64,000 bases of DNA from assembly GCA_021229015.1 (NCBI GenBank), contig CM037785.1, forward strand, positions 36,991,757-37,055,756, in the 5' to 3' direction. The position numbers and the translations under genes are program-made. The notes beneath the pieces were generated by a model that was not told the origin of the DNA, searched no databases, and saw only the letters and a list, made by a program, of their open reading frames with translations. Positions 25,523 to 36,826 of the stretch are shown here, one piece after another (within the stretch, counting starts at the first letter, position 1; each line of letters opens with the position of its first letter). This DNA is from Solen grandis. Its lineage: Eukaryota; Mollusca; Bivalvia; Adapedonta; Solenidae.

Positions 25523-26736
25523 AATACAATACATCGCATACGTGCTAAATCGAGGGAGCAAAACCATTGTAACGCCTTCATTATTTATATGCAGTTACCT
25601 TAGTTTTGCAACAAACCCTCGAAATAAAATCATGGACAAACGACGTAGTTGATCTGGGAGTTCATCGAACATCCGATCATAAGCCATGTCTTTATCATCA
25701 CCTCCTGTGCTGCTTTGACCGTGTATTAACCTCGTATAATTATACATATATAGAAGTATGTACACTTACATTGTAAATAAGATCTGTTATTGTCTGGAGC
25801 AGCCCTCATTTTTCCGCTTGACTTTCCGATTAACTCTGCTTATTCTTATAACAATGTGGAACAAGATATCATTTATGTATTAAATATAAATCACTTAGTG
25901 ATGCATTTGGTCATTATGCAGAGGACGCCGGAATACCGAGAGAACGCAATATGTCACACCTTTCCTGGAATAAGGCCAATGTCACCCAGCCTGCGGAATC
26001 TTAAAAATATTGCGAATTGTTCAAAACCCAGTCGACACATGCAGTCAGCGCCGTGTGTATGAGTCGACAAACGGCAATAGTCTCATGATCTTATATTGTA
26101 CCGTCGTGATCTCATATCGTTCCACCTAAATGTCGAATGGTATCGTACTTGGTAATTAAAAAATGCAATATTTCGAAGTGGCCCGTATATGATTCCGTAC
26201 CCACTCCTCTTCCTCATTCACTTCTATAAAATCACTGAGGAATCAAAACATGTCAATTTAACATCTCCTAAATTGTTAGATAGTTTTGCAGTCCGTACAT
26301 GCCAACTCACGTGGATTTTAAGAGAACAGACAACTGTTCTGTTATAAATATTTGAAAATGAGTGCCGAGACCAGTCTTAGTAAGTAAAGCTTTAAAAGTG
26401 TAACAAAAACAAACAAAAATATTGCAAATTTGATCATGGTTGTGCAATTAAATCACGTGTTGTGCAGGTAAGTAAACTATTATAAACATATAAGTATATA
26501 CAATGTCAAAAAAAAGTTGATTTCAGAAATAAATAAGAAAAATATAAATTGTAGAGACAAACATAAAACATTTGTGCATTAGGCTATGTGCACGTATGGA
26601 ATACACGTGTTTGGGTTTATGAGTGTAATTTCAAATATCACATCTATAGGTCTTTAGCAGTCTGCTGATTGTTTTAAATCACAAGGAAAGTTGTTTCCAG
26701 GAGTTCCACGATATTTTGTATCCATGGTAACAATTA
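25523..26736. other. Region 3' of the Hcp gene
   Basis: Would include the 3' UTR and polyadenylation site of Hcp, reading leftwards from 26736. No canonical AATAAA was assigned with confidence on the minus strand. No other gene was recognised. Confidence 0.4.
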
Positions 26737-27243
26737 CTACTGCATCAACATTCTCTCCATATCTTCTACCGGGTGCCTAATATCAACGGGCACGATTCCG
26801 TAGGTATCTTCCAGGGCTTGACGGACAGTGGGCGTCAAAAAGGCGGGCATTATCGGACCTAGCCTGATATTCTTCACCCCCAGGTGTAACAAACTTAACA
26901 GCACGGCAACAGCCTTCTGCTCAAACCATGACAACGACAGTGACAGCGGTAGACTGTTTATATCAGTGTTTAAAGCACTAGCGAGGGCTTTTGCCACCAT
27001 CACTGCCCCGTAGCTGTCGTTACATTGACCCAAATCCAGAAGACGAGGGATTTGCGTTTCTCCCAACGTTCCGAAGTCGATGTTGTTGATTCGGTACTTG
27101 GCGCAGCCCATGGTCAATATGAGTGTTTCCGCGGGAAGGCTCTTGGCGAGAGTGGTGAAGTAGTTGCGCTTGTGTTCCGACCCGTCGCAGCCCCCAATGA
27201 CAAATATCTTCTGCAACTCGCCGGACTCTACTGCACCCAGAAC
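26737..27243 (-). CDS. Hcp exon 9: C-terminal domain with remaining cluster ligands
   Basis: Encodes residues 459-626 and stop [13 protein letters not shown] has C477 (the persulfide-bearing position in known Hcp), LTMGCAKYR has C505, LDLGQCND has C532 and [12 protein letters not shown] has E566 and K568. [14 protein letters not shown] is the usual C-terminal family motif. Acceptor is ttgtatag. Confidence 0.97.
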   Translation of the reverse strand, partial: VLGAVESGELQKIFVIGGCDGSEHKRNYFTTLAKSLPAETLILTMGCAKYRINNIDFGTLGETQIPRLLDLGQCNDSYGAVMVAKALASALNTDINSLPLSLSLSWFEQKAVAVLLSLLHLGVKNIRLGPIMPAFLTPTVRQALEDTYGIVPVDIRHPVEDMERMLMQ

Positions 27244-30200
27244 CTATACAAGAAATACAAAGTTTACCAATGTGGTAATTTATGTATTGTCCAATGTCAA
27301 GCTATGAAGACGTAGGCCGTGTCGAACTTGTATGGTTGAAGGAAAAAAATACAAAAACATGGCTTGAATGAAAAACGGGCATTTATTTTAAATGCCGTAA
27401 ACAAAGTTATGTAAAAATACAAACAAGCAAATATAATACTGACAGAGAATGTTTTAAAAAAACAATTCCCGAAAACATATCTGGGTAGACAAAACCGCCA
27501 ACAGGAGAATCCGACGCCCACCCAGAGAGACCCGGACCGCGACCAATACAAGCTCTACCATGCCTAGTGATAGAAAAATAATTGTGGAAGCTAATTGGTG
27601 GGGGGGGGGGTGAAAAAAAGAAACAAACTTGAAAATTAAAAAAAAATAACAGCCATTTACATTTACAATAAACAAGTATGCGCCCAACTGTGGACTAAAA
27701 CCGCTAGCTATGGCAACACATAAAGAAGAAACTAAATTGATAATTAATGCAAGTGACGATGACAGCGGGTCCGAAGGAATGGTGGATTCCATCGTCGCTG
27801 TATTGTACATTTTGAAGACTCTCCAACCCGTGTGAAAATCGTATGTACGACTATATATGATCATGTGTGTAATTCATATACAAATACAGTCACACCTGTC
27901 TTAAGCCACCGGTCAAGGGAACAAGAAAAAGTGCCCGCTTAACAGAGGTGACCGCTAAATGAAGTCCAAATATATAACACAATTCTACAGTTTGGTAATA
28001 TCAAAACTGACCGCTAAATGCAGGTTGGTCGCTTAGTGCAGGTGGCCAAATACAGATCTGTATATGTTGCTGGATGAAACAGTTACACCAGCGTGTATAT
28101 GCTAGTCTATGATAATTAAATGTCATGGAAACAGTCGTTAAAAATACGTGTCTAAGTATCAAGACAGACAAGGGGTTCTCACCTTGTCTGCATGTTCCAG
28201 TATGGCCTCCCGTCCGAATCCCACTTGGAACTCCTGCTCCTTGAACTTGCTGGCCAGTTGCTCATCAAACCCCGGCAGTGACAGGGCATGCTGCAATGAA
28301 ACGGGATATTTTGCATTGAAATTCTAGTATACTAGTAAATCATTTCTTAGCCGATATCCGAATACATTTCCCTGCTAAGATTATATTGATTTTTTATTCA
28401 TTTTGATTTGAAAAAGTTCTCTCTCCGCGAGGATGGAAATCATAATCACAGCGTCTAATGACTGATCACCCTGGGATATACAACCTTAAGGACATATAAC
28501 TAAAATATAACAAGAAAAGATACACATGTAATTGATATGACTATAAAACACAAACACTATTGCTTTTCTTTTATATTTGATGGTTGGTGTGTTTTCTGAT
28601 GTTTTACAGGAATTTGGTGTGTTTTTCCCAGCTCTGATGTTTTACAGGAATTCCCCATTGGCACTGGCCAAATCCCTCTTCTCCAAAAAGTGAAAAATAA
28701 ACAACGAGTGCATACATCTATTAAATCCATTATCCAATTTCATTTGAGGTCCAAACCAAACAGTGAAACTATCGCGTTATGTTGAATCGCGTAATAATAA
28801 ATCATGTAGCAATGAAAACAACAACTGCCAGTACAAGAGTTCATAGTTGGAACCGTGTTAAACAGTCATTTGCAATATGATGGAACTCTGAGCAAGGCTT
28901 GCATTTCGTTACGGTGTTACATGTATATGAATTAACAGTTTCAATTAAACAGTACAGATACTGTAAATGGGTTCGTGATGATAGCGAATATTTATCAAGG
29001 AACAATTTGCAGGGCAGTAAGGTAATAATCTGTCATAACCATGTGGTAAGTAATGCCAAATTGTATAATTTTGTTTCCAATTACCGTAATAAGAAATAAG
29101 TATAAACTAATCTAAATTAGATATATAAGTGTATTTAGAGAAAAAAAGGTCAGAGTCATCGTCGGATACCCACGCCCAATCGATGAAATCATCTACCGGC
29201 CGTATTTTACGATTTGAGATTTTATGCCTGTATTTCGTCATTTTATAGACCATTTCACCAGAGGACAGGCAATTCCCGGGCATGGTTCGCTGATTTAAAA
29301 TGACCAATCACTGAACTGGGGAAAAACTCAAATATGTGGTTATGTGTGGAATGTAGATATGGTGTTCGGAAATGGTTCGTTGATTTACGCGGGTTTACGT
29401 CTCATTTCTGAGTGAAATGGTCTATTAGATGCCATGAAATTAAATTGAATAAGTGAACGTTTACCTGCACCAACTGTTCCATTCCGGCCTCTGTGTGGAG
29501 ATCAGCGTGTTTAACCCCATTCACTCCAGCATCATTAACCGTGTACAGTCGATCCCTGTACGCCTTAAGAGGCTCGATGACGCAATTTGTTGTCACGACA
29601 ACTGGACCCGGAAACGCCCCGAAATCTATTTTCTGTTGCTGCCAGGCACCACCAAAATTACCAACAAGATTCTGAAATGGAAGACATATGTGCATATAAG
29701 CTTTGAAAAACACCTTAATGAAACTCACCGGCTGACTGAATGGGTATTTTCGACACAAGAATTTCAACGCCGTAAAACCTATCTAGAATGATATTGCCTG
29801 TTTTCTAATCTTCCATTGTATTGCCGTCAATAAAGGATGAAAATTAATAATTTAAAAAATTACACTAGGTGATAAATGAGTAGAAACAAACGTATATGAC
29901 GACAAACCATCATCACAAAAGTAAGTATATCCAGCAGTGGTGATATGTGTAGTGCATTTTATAAGGTAACAAGTAAACTTGACATTATAACCATGTCATA
30001 ATGTCATGGTAACTAAACTACTACTCGTACCTTTTGGTTAATCTGCGAGTTCTGTCATATGATAGAATAAAAATATTTTAATGTTATTGTGGTATAATTT
30101 TGATAAATTTGTCTGTTTACTGATGAGAGGAAACCTACACATTTAAGGAGTAACAAGCCTGCAAAGACGGACCAAGCGTGATAATAAATGCAAGAGTCAT

Positions 30201-33200
30201 ACAAGCAATGTCATTTTTTGAAGTTAATTCTAAAATCCACTGCTGATTCGCTACTTCATACTCCATAACAAAACTAATGCCAATATATTGTGATTCAAGC
30301 CAATATTTGGATTCGAAATATAGTGTTAGAATAATTTAAATCCGCCCTAACTCACCTTGAACTTTCGGAGCTCCGGGTATCCGTGAGCAGGCAACATCTC
30401 CCCGTGTGTATACACGTTGATCCCCCTGTTTTCTGTAGCTTGCAGGATCAGATAAAGGTCCATAAGGTCGTGACCCGAAACCAAGATACACTGCAATATT
30501 TTTGCACAAGATTACTATGCATTTAAGACCATATGACTTTAAAGGTACTTGCCGAACGTGTTATTGATACATTTTATGCTCCTTTCCGTTTTCAGCAGTT
30601 AGGATCTTTGCATGTTCGTCGGTTTTCGTCTTTTTAATCAAACTAGTAGGTCGAAAAGCTTATGCATTGTTCAGTAAAACAATGACCTATTAAACAAAGA
30701 TTAGCAACTAGTCAAAATCTCACAAAAGTACGTAACAAATTGTCCAATTTTCGCAAATTCACGTTTTCAAATATCTGTTTCTCGATTAAAATATGCTGCT
30801 TTTCTGTTACACTGATTAAATTTAAATCATAATTAAAAAGAACTTTTAGAATTATTCAAACTAAAAATAATTCCTTGCAGTAGAGAGGTGATTACTTTAT
30901 AATATGGTTACATTTCGTCTGTGATTTTTCCATACTTTTTTTTAAAGTTTGCAATATTTGCTGTGTGCCTAATCTTCTGTGTGCCTCAACGCAATATTGT
31001 CCACTGGCTTTTAAATATGTCTTTGAGTAATGGTGTGCCAGGGAAAAGTTCCCTTTATGACTTATTTTGTTATATTTATTTCACTGTCTGCATGAGGATT
31101 TCAAAAGCAACAGGATAAAAACTTGAAATAAAAAATCACAATGGAACTCTTTCGAACATTTGAGCTTCTTGATTCATTTTTATAAGAGGAGACAACTCCT
31201 GCTCACCTTGCCAGGGACAGGCTTAGTAATGACAGAAGCAGGGGAGGGAACTCCAAACTGCTCCCTGTGACCTTTATCCAGCAATTCCATGACTCGTAGA
31301 TTGATCTCCCCTACTTTCAGTGCCAGCTCCAGATTCACAGTCAAGTCAGCCTGCTTTGCTGGATCACCACTAGATAGGAAATCCAAGGCCTTAAAAGTAC
31401 AGAGAATTTAGAGTAGTTACGGAGTTCATGTCTAACATTAATAAAGACAAAATGAAACCTTAAAAGTTCAGACAATTGTAATACATGTACCAATTTAATG
31501 CAGCTAGTTTGATACCGAATGAAAGTTAATATTACGGCTCCAGACATTGTTAGTTAAGAACTGTTAATGTAATTTTGAAGAGATCGAAAACTTTATTATA
31601 TGCTCACATACTAATAATGACAAACATAGAAATACTTTTTTGGTCAATCAAAAATGAGGCCTAACCTCGAATAAGAACGTGGAGACATCTGGATCTGCCT
31701 GTCCTAGCTGCCGAGCATGTGTAGCATAGGCTGCCAGACCCTTAATTCCATATATGGTCATGTACCTGACACCATTAACATCGGGTCCAAACAGCTCCTG
31801 GTCTTCAAGCACGCCCACTTTCCTCCCTGAAAACATATTGTATATTATTAAACCTGACTAAATATTCACAAACCAATGATACAGCATTGGTAATTTAGGC
31901 AACATGAAATAAAACTTTTTCCTAAAGCATCACTTAATCGCCCGTCATTAATTGTTCAAAGGGGCTTGATATAAAGGTTCGTAACTAAAAACTGAAGAGT
32001 TGTGTCCTTTTCTTTGGTTTGGCAATTTGGTCTTTCAGAAAAAGATTCTAAATTCAGAACTGTATGAAAATGTTTCATAAACACGGACCCTGCATAACAT
32101 GGGTTCCATGCCCACTCTGGTAAACCTGATGGATTATCTGCTTTTTTGTATTTAGAATGAGACGACAGCTCAATGCGTTACAATTTGTGAAGGTTGTCAA
32201 ATGAAAGACAATGAGATATCTGAAACAATGTGCCAAGCACTACAGTATATAAGAAGGTAACTAAAGGCGTACAATTAACCCAATACAAAACCAAATCAAA
32301 GCGCACAATGCGCTGAGAGACGGCGACGGGATAATTAACATTATAAACCCAGCGTTTCTGAAATTATTGAAGCAGTCATATGACGACAAAAACTCCACCC
32401 GCTGTTGCTACAGAATTTCTGTTTGTAACATAATAATCCAGAGTAAAGGTCATGAACCTTTCATTCATAAAGAGCTGCATACCTAAGTAGGTCATTCTCT
32501 TTCTCTAGCGCTAGCGAATTCTATCTGTTGTTTTGTATATGTAGAAATTGACCAGGTATTTGATTATTTAAGATACTAGAATGTTTGCCTATCTATTTCC
32601 AAGTTAAGAAATGCCCTGGGAGGAACCTAACTCGCCATCATGCAAAATATTGTGTGGACTACTTTAGGTCAATTACATACATACGGAGCACTATTTTTTC
32701 TTTTTACAGGAGTAGATCTTCATATACGTAAGATGGGTTGCTGTTCTGGTTAAGAAATGTCACGAATATTTTTTTCACGCTTAAAATTGATGCTTCCAAT
32801 GCAAAATAATGGCAAAAGAAAACATGTTAACAAACAATAACACACTAAAAGCGGCTACGGTGATTTGATTTAAACGTCTGTGTAACATATTCCACTCGTA
32901 TTCGTTAGTGCAGAATCGCATTGCATGGTTCCGCACTAAGCGCGGAGAGGTACAGTTAAAATTGTTGTGGAAAATATGCAAATTAGCAAGGCCTGATTTC
33001 GTTCTTCAGCATAAGACGGCTAATCGCCGTCTAAAAACTGTTTTCGTCAGCAAAAGAGGATCGATTGTAGACATGTCTAAAATTGGCTGTGACAGAAGCT
33101 AGCAGGTGTCAGAAGCCATGAAATTAATCATAAAGGCCGATGGGTTGGAAAAAGGTCAATCGGAGGGTGATAAACTAGCAAATGACTGAAATGTTATTTT

Positions 33201-36200
33201 ATGAAGAGGTACTCGGAAATACGCCTATAGAAAACACTGCGAAAGAACGATGCTTTTTCCCGCCTCATTTAAATGTAAACATATATCGTGGATGAATCGT
33301 ATATTTCATTATTTCGGAAGTGTTCTAATGTTTCGAGGAGCAATTAAGTCCTTCTCCAGTCTGACAACACCACACAGAACTCAAATTAACAGTCTTTACC
33401 GGATAGAATGCATAACTTCCGGCCATTGGAAGTGTATCCAGGTCAATGACTTTCAAGGAAAATATACGAGAACGTTCTGAAGTAGCTGTAAATGGAAGGA
33501 ATGGACAGTGAAGGTTTTGTAAATCGTACTTGATTTAAAAATGTTTTCTTTGAAAGATAAGCGTCCAGTGTTATTTTTCTGGAGGACACACATTGTATAT
33601 TTAAAGATAATACACCAGGTACTTCCTGCAGACTGTTTGGATAATTGAAGAAAACTAGAACTGTGTCCAAAGGACACGGATGCCCCCACTGTGCAGATGT
33701 GCTCGTAAACAAGAGCAGCTTCATTTAATGTCTACAAAATTCTGTTCTTATTATAGCGTTTCAGTTGAAATTTCCTCAATTATGTATTAATGATAAAAAA
33801 GTTACCTAACTCTTGAGGCATCATATTTGGTTTCTTTACAGATGGAATACAATATTAGTGTCTGAATAAAACAAAACTTTGAAACACATGTCTGGTCTCC
33901 TAAAACTGCAGGAACACAATGCTGTGATCAGAGAAATATGTTGGGTATACAGTTACTTTTGGCTGTGGCAACTCATCTTTTACATAGACAAGATCAATAA
34001 TAGATCCACTTAAGTGTGTTGGTAATGTCACACACTGGCGATAATTAAGCAGAGATTCAGATAGTCTTCTGTACCAAACTGAATCAATTTAATTATTTAT
34101 ATGGTATATAGTGAACAAATCAACAAAGGGCCATAATTCTGTTAAATTTGGTCGCCGCAAAAATTACTTCCTTTACTTCCATCTACACATTAAGGTTATT
34201 CATCACTGGAAGTTTAAGCAAAATCTGCCATCCGGTTGAAGAGGAGTTGCGTTCACAAAATTTCTATATGGTATATAGTGAAAAAATCAACAAAGGGCCA
34301 TAATTCTGTTAAATTTGGTCGCCACGAAAAATTCCTTCCTTTACTTCCATCTACACATTAAGGTTGTTCATCCCTGGAAGTTTAAGCAAAATCTGCCATC
34401 CGGTTGAAGAGGAGTTGCGTTCACAAAATTTCTATATGGTATATAGTGAAAAAATCAACAAAGGGCCATATTTCTGTTAAATTTGGTCGCCGCGAAAATT
34501 CCTTCCTTTACTTCCATCTACACATTAAGGTTGTTCATCCCTGGAAGTTTAAGCAAAATCTGCCATCCGGTTGAAGAGGAGTTGCGTTCACAAAATTTCT
34601 ATATGGTATATAGTGAACAAATCAACAAAGGGCCATAATTCTGTTAAATTTGGTCGCCGCGAAAATTCCTTTCCTTACTACCATCTACACATTAAGGTTG
34701 TTCATCCCTGGAAGTTTAAGCAAAATCTGCCATCCGGTTTAAGAGGAGTTGCGTTCACAAGATTTCGGGACGTACGGACGGACTGACGGACTGATGGACT
34801 GACGGACTGACGGACTGATGGACTGACGGACGGACGGACGGACGGACAAGTGCAACGCTATATGCACCCCACTTTGTGGGGGCATAAAAAACGTGAATGG
34901 CAAATACAAGAAGTTGGTATATGTTACAAATTTTGACTTTTTTGCAAATTTTGATAGTGTCTATATTAATATTCTTGTTCTGAAATAACAAAACAACAAT
35001 TTATTCAATGTTTAAATCATTTTGATTATTTTCAAACGATCTGCATGTCTCCATTGTCAGACAGTACTAGAACATTTTCTAAAACTGAGAAATGCTTATC
35101 TTTTAAAAAATGGCTTGATTTGGATTTCATGTCCATTGCACTTGTCTGATCTAAGGTTTATCTCACCTTCATGCTCCAAGTACTCCACATCATATCCCTC
35201 TGGTGCCCAGCTGGCTGGTCCCTCCTTCAGGGCCTCGTCCAATGGTATGTTTCGCTTGGTACACGCCTCCTCTACCAGAGCCCTGACTGTTTCCCTGTGT
35301 TCTACTGCAGACTGGATGTATGCTGGGAAACGGTCCTTGTCAAAGTTCACATTGGTCAGGGTGCTGTGAGAAAGCAATTCAAAGGCTTTTAAATGAACCA
35401 GAAATACATAAATCGGCAATATCCGGCATTATTTCCTGAGACTGATTCGAGATTAGAGTTCATCAGTTTAAATATAACGTTTAGATAAATATTTTCATCA
35501 CAAACTTTGCTTAATAATGAAAAAAAACTCAGTTCTATACATAGGCCTGATGTTAAATATATAAGTTTGACCCATTCAAAAGATAATTCCTACTTCCGGC
35601 AATATTATTTTATAATTCAGTAACTGATTCTTATGTGATGGCCCTCTTTGTTTGTATTTCAGATGTGTTGGAGTACTGGTGGGGTGCAGTTACGACAAAT
35701 GAGTTTCGCCTGTCGATGTTTCTCGCCGCCGTAAGCATGTCAATGCATCAGAACGAAATGGCAGAAAGTGATCATCATAATTATACATGTAATACAATTA
35801 TCTTCTAACTCATCTTTGAATAATTCCACCCTATATACAGATATGGTCCGACTTTTGATAATAATAAATGGGTCTACACAAAGGTTAACCATACCTGAAC
35901 ATGGCATTCTGGATGAATTCACCACACTCTGCAGGGACATTGAGGCCCATCTTCATGGCACGGTTGGCATACATTGCAAGCCCCTGGCAGACATAGACCA
36001 GCATGTCCTGCAGTGCTGCCACCTGGGCGGACTTGCCACATACCCCCACCGTCACACAGCCACGCCTACTCTTTGTTTGCTCGCACTGGTAACAAAACAT
36101 GTCTGGAACAGGAAGGATACATAGATTTTTTTTTTCAAATTGAAAAAAAAGGACTAGAAACATTGTAGTTTAGGATCGAATGGTCTTATCAAATGCTATT

Positions 36201-36600
36201 TTTGATATAATTATCCTTTTCGGCATATCTGATATTTCATTTGTATCTACCAATCCCGGTGCACTATTTAAACAATTGTCTATATGCTTATGTGAAAAGC
36301 GTCTTACAATTAAGAAATAAAATATATATGTATGTGTCTTCTTATATTCTGGTGTTATGAAGTCTTTATCAATGAATTTATGAACATTCGTAGAACATGT
36401 TGGCCATACAGCACAGTGTCTGTACCGGGTGTGGTGAGAGTCTGTGCAGAGGAAGTTGTTGCGGTCCTAGTTCCCGCAATGGACATCACAGCTGGTACCT
36501 GGCTTCGCATTCCCAGTCTGCTGATTCCCTGCACCCGCCATGTTCCTGACCTGTAGAAAGTCTTGCCTAGTTGTGCACCACTCCGTAACAGTTTCGACAT
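26737..36600 (-). CDS. Hybrid cluster protein (Hcp/prismane, hydroxylamine reductase-like), nine exons, probably mitochondrial
   Basis: Joined coding exons, in transcript order: 36600-36426, 36102-35895, 35363-35167, 31826-31666, 31389-31207, 30490-30356, 29671-29465, 28290-28183, 27243-26737 (stop TAG). The product is about 626 residues: a 58-residue leader plus about 567 residues, close to the usual 550 of the family. The N-terminal Fe-S cysteines are C62, C65, C74 and C80 (CX2CX8CX5C). Hybrid-cluster and active-site residues are H315, E339, C383, C477, C505, C532, E566 and K568. Their spacing closely follows Desulfovibrio Hcp (24 from His to Glu, 44 from Glu to Cys, 94 to the persulfide Cys). 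Family members reduce hydroxylamine in vitro, and E. coli Hcp acts on nitric oxide; the role in this animal is unknown. The leader has no Asp/Glu and several Arg/Lys, which suggests mitochondrial import (inference). Exons are GC-richer than the surrounding DNA. All eight introns are GT-AG. Start chosen at 36600 because it is a near-Kozak ATG in frame. Confidence 0.96.
27887..28055 (-). mobile_element. MITE in Hcp intron 8 (CAGTCACACCTGTCTTAAG family)
   Basis: Starts tacagtcacacctgtcttaa, contains gaccgctaaatg twice and matches 52560-52735 in the opposite orientation. It lies wholly within intron 8. Confidence 0.7.
28183..28290 (-). CDS. Hcp exon 8
   Basis: A 108-bp phase 0/0 exon encoding residues 423-458, ending [13 protein letters not shown]. 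It leads into the Rossmann-like C-terminal domain. Acceptor is gtttcattgcag and donor GACAAG|gtgaga. Confidence 0.94.
29247..29423 (-). mobile_element. MITE, GACCATTTCAC family, in Hcp intron 7
   Basis: tagaccatttcac at the left and gtgaaatggtcta at the right form a perfect 13-bp terminal inverted repeat with TA at the outer edges. The body matches 5518-5718 and 36627-36826 on the other strand. Confidence 0.85.
29465..29671 (-). CDS. Hcp exon 7: first cysteine ligand
   Basis: Encodes residues 354-422. [14 protein letters not shown] and [10 protein letters not shown] are family motifs; C383 is the first cysteine ligand of the hybrid cluster. [17 protein letters not shown] follows. Acceptor is tccatttcag and donor GTGCAG|gtaaac, phase 0. 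Confidence 0.96.
30356..30490 (-). CDS. Hcp exon 6: His and Glu ligands of the hybrid cluster
   Basis: Encodes residues 309-353. ILVSGHDL carries H315, and [12 protein letters not shown] carries E339, the first two ligands of the hybrid cluster, 24 residues apart as in bacterial enzymes. Acceptor is aatattgcag and donor TTCAAG|gtgagt, phase 0. Confidence 0.96.
31207..31389 (-). CDS. Hcp exon 5
   Basis: Encodes residues 248-308 in phase 0, including [15 protein letters not shown] and FGVPSP, both typical of Hcp. Acceptor is gtacttttaag and donor GCAAG|gtgagc. Confidence 0.94.
31666..31826 (-). CDS. Hcp exon 4
   Basis: Encodes the rest of Gly194 through Glu247, with the family-like stretch [17 protein letters not shown]. 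Acceptor is atgttttcag and donor CGAG|gttagg. It lies 3.3 kb downstream of exon 3 in the transcript. Confidence 0.94.
31827..35166 (-). other. Hcp intron 3 (3.3 kb), mostly featureless
   Basis: The largest intron of the gene. Apart from the tandem array at 34095-34865 it holds only short open frames without recognisable domains. Confidence 0.6.
34095..34865 (+). repeat. Four tandem units of 167-168 bp plus GGAC-rich tail, in Hcp intron 3
   Basis: atggtatatagtgaa occurs at 34100, 34268, 34436 and 34603, each starting a near-identical unit with aagggccataattctgtt and tggaagtttaagcaaa. The array ends in a (ctgacgga)n/(cgga)n tract and cactttgtgggggcat, a closing sequence typical of dispersed mollusc repeats. 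Confidence 0.88.
35167..35363 (-). CDS. Hcp exon 3
   Basis: Encodes residues 129-193 plus the first base of codon 194. Begins [12 protein letters not shown], typical of the Hcp helical domain. Acceptor is tttctcacag and donor GAAG|gtgaga, phase 1. Confidence 0.94.
35895..36102 (-). CDS. Hcp exon 2: N-terminal Fe-S cluster motif
   Basis: Encodes residues 59-127 plus two bases of codon 128. The conserved start MFCYQCEQT carries the first two cluster cysteines; the other two follow after 8 and 5 residues. Acceptor is tgttccag and donor CAG|gtatgg. The split codon 128 becomes Ser, giving the family motif [10 protein letters not shown] across the junction. Confidence 0.95.
36426..36600 (-). CDS. 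Hcp exon 1: start codon and mitochondrial-type leader
   Basis: Encodes residues 1-58 plus one base of codon 59. It starts [10 protein letters not shown], has basic residues at 3, 6, 13, 17, 22, 28 and 32, and no acidic residue before D59. This is not part of the conserved Hcp fold and looks like a cleavable presequence. The donor CCCG|gtacag is the only one nearby with the phase (1) needed to join exon 2. In-frame upstream ATGs at 36675 and 36636 lie in repeat sequence and are less likely starts. Confidence 0.82.
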
Positions 36601-36626
36601 GGTTCTATCTTCTGTAAGAAGAATAG

Positions 36627-36826
36627 GCCATTTCATTCCGAAATGAGACGTAAATCTATGTAAAGCAACGAGCACACCCCGAACACCTAATCTACAAGCT
36701 AATGTACAATTTTACCCAGTGCTCAATAGGAACTAAACATACATTTGATATTTTTCTCCAGTCACGGATTGGTCAGTTTATATCAGCGAATTTAACAGAG
36801 TATTGCCGATTCTCTAGTAAAATGGA
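36627..36826 (+). mobile_element. MITE, GACCATTTCAC family, abutting the Hcp start
   Basis: ggccatttcattccgaaatg at the left and agtaaaatggactg at the right. It aligns along its length with 5518-5718. The left edge lies about 26 bp upstream of the Hcp start codon, so it forms the 5' UTR, a 5' intron or the proximal promoter. Confidence 0.75.

Noticed and set aside
25790..26062. 90-codon plus-strand open frame downstream of Hcp
   Set aside because: No domain, no acceptor or donor evidence and ordinary composition; considered chance.
26737..36600. Bacterial contamination as the source of the Hcp sequence
   Set aside because: Nine exons with GT-AG introns, and repeats in the introns that also occur elsewhere in the window.
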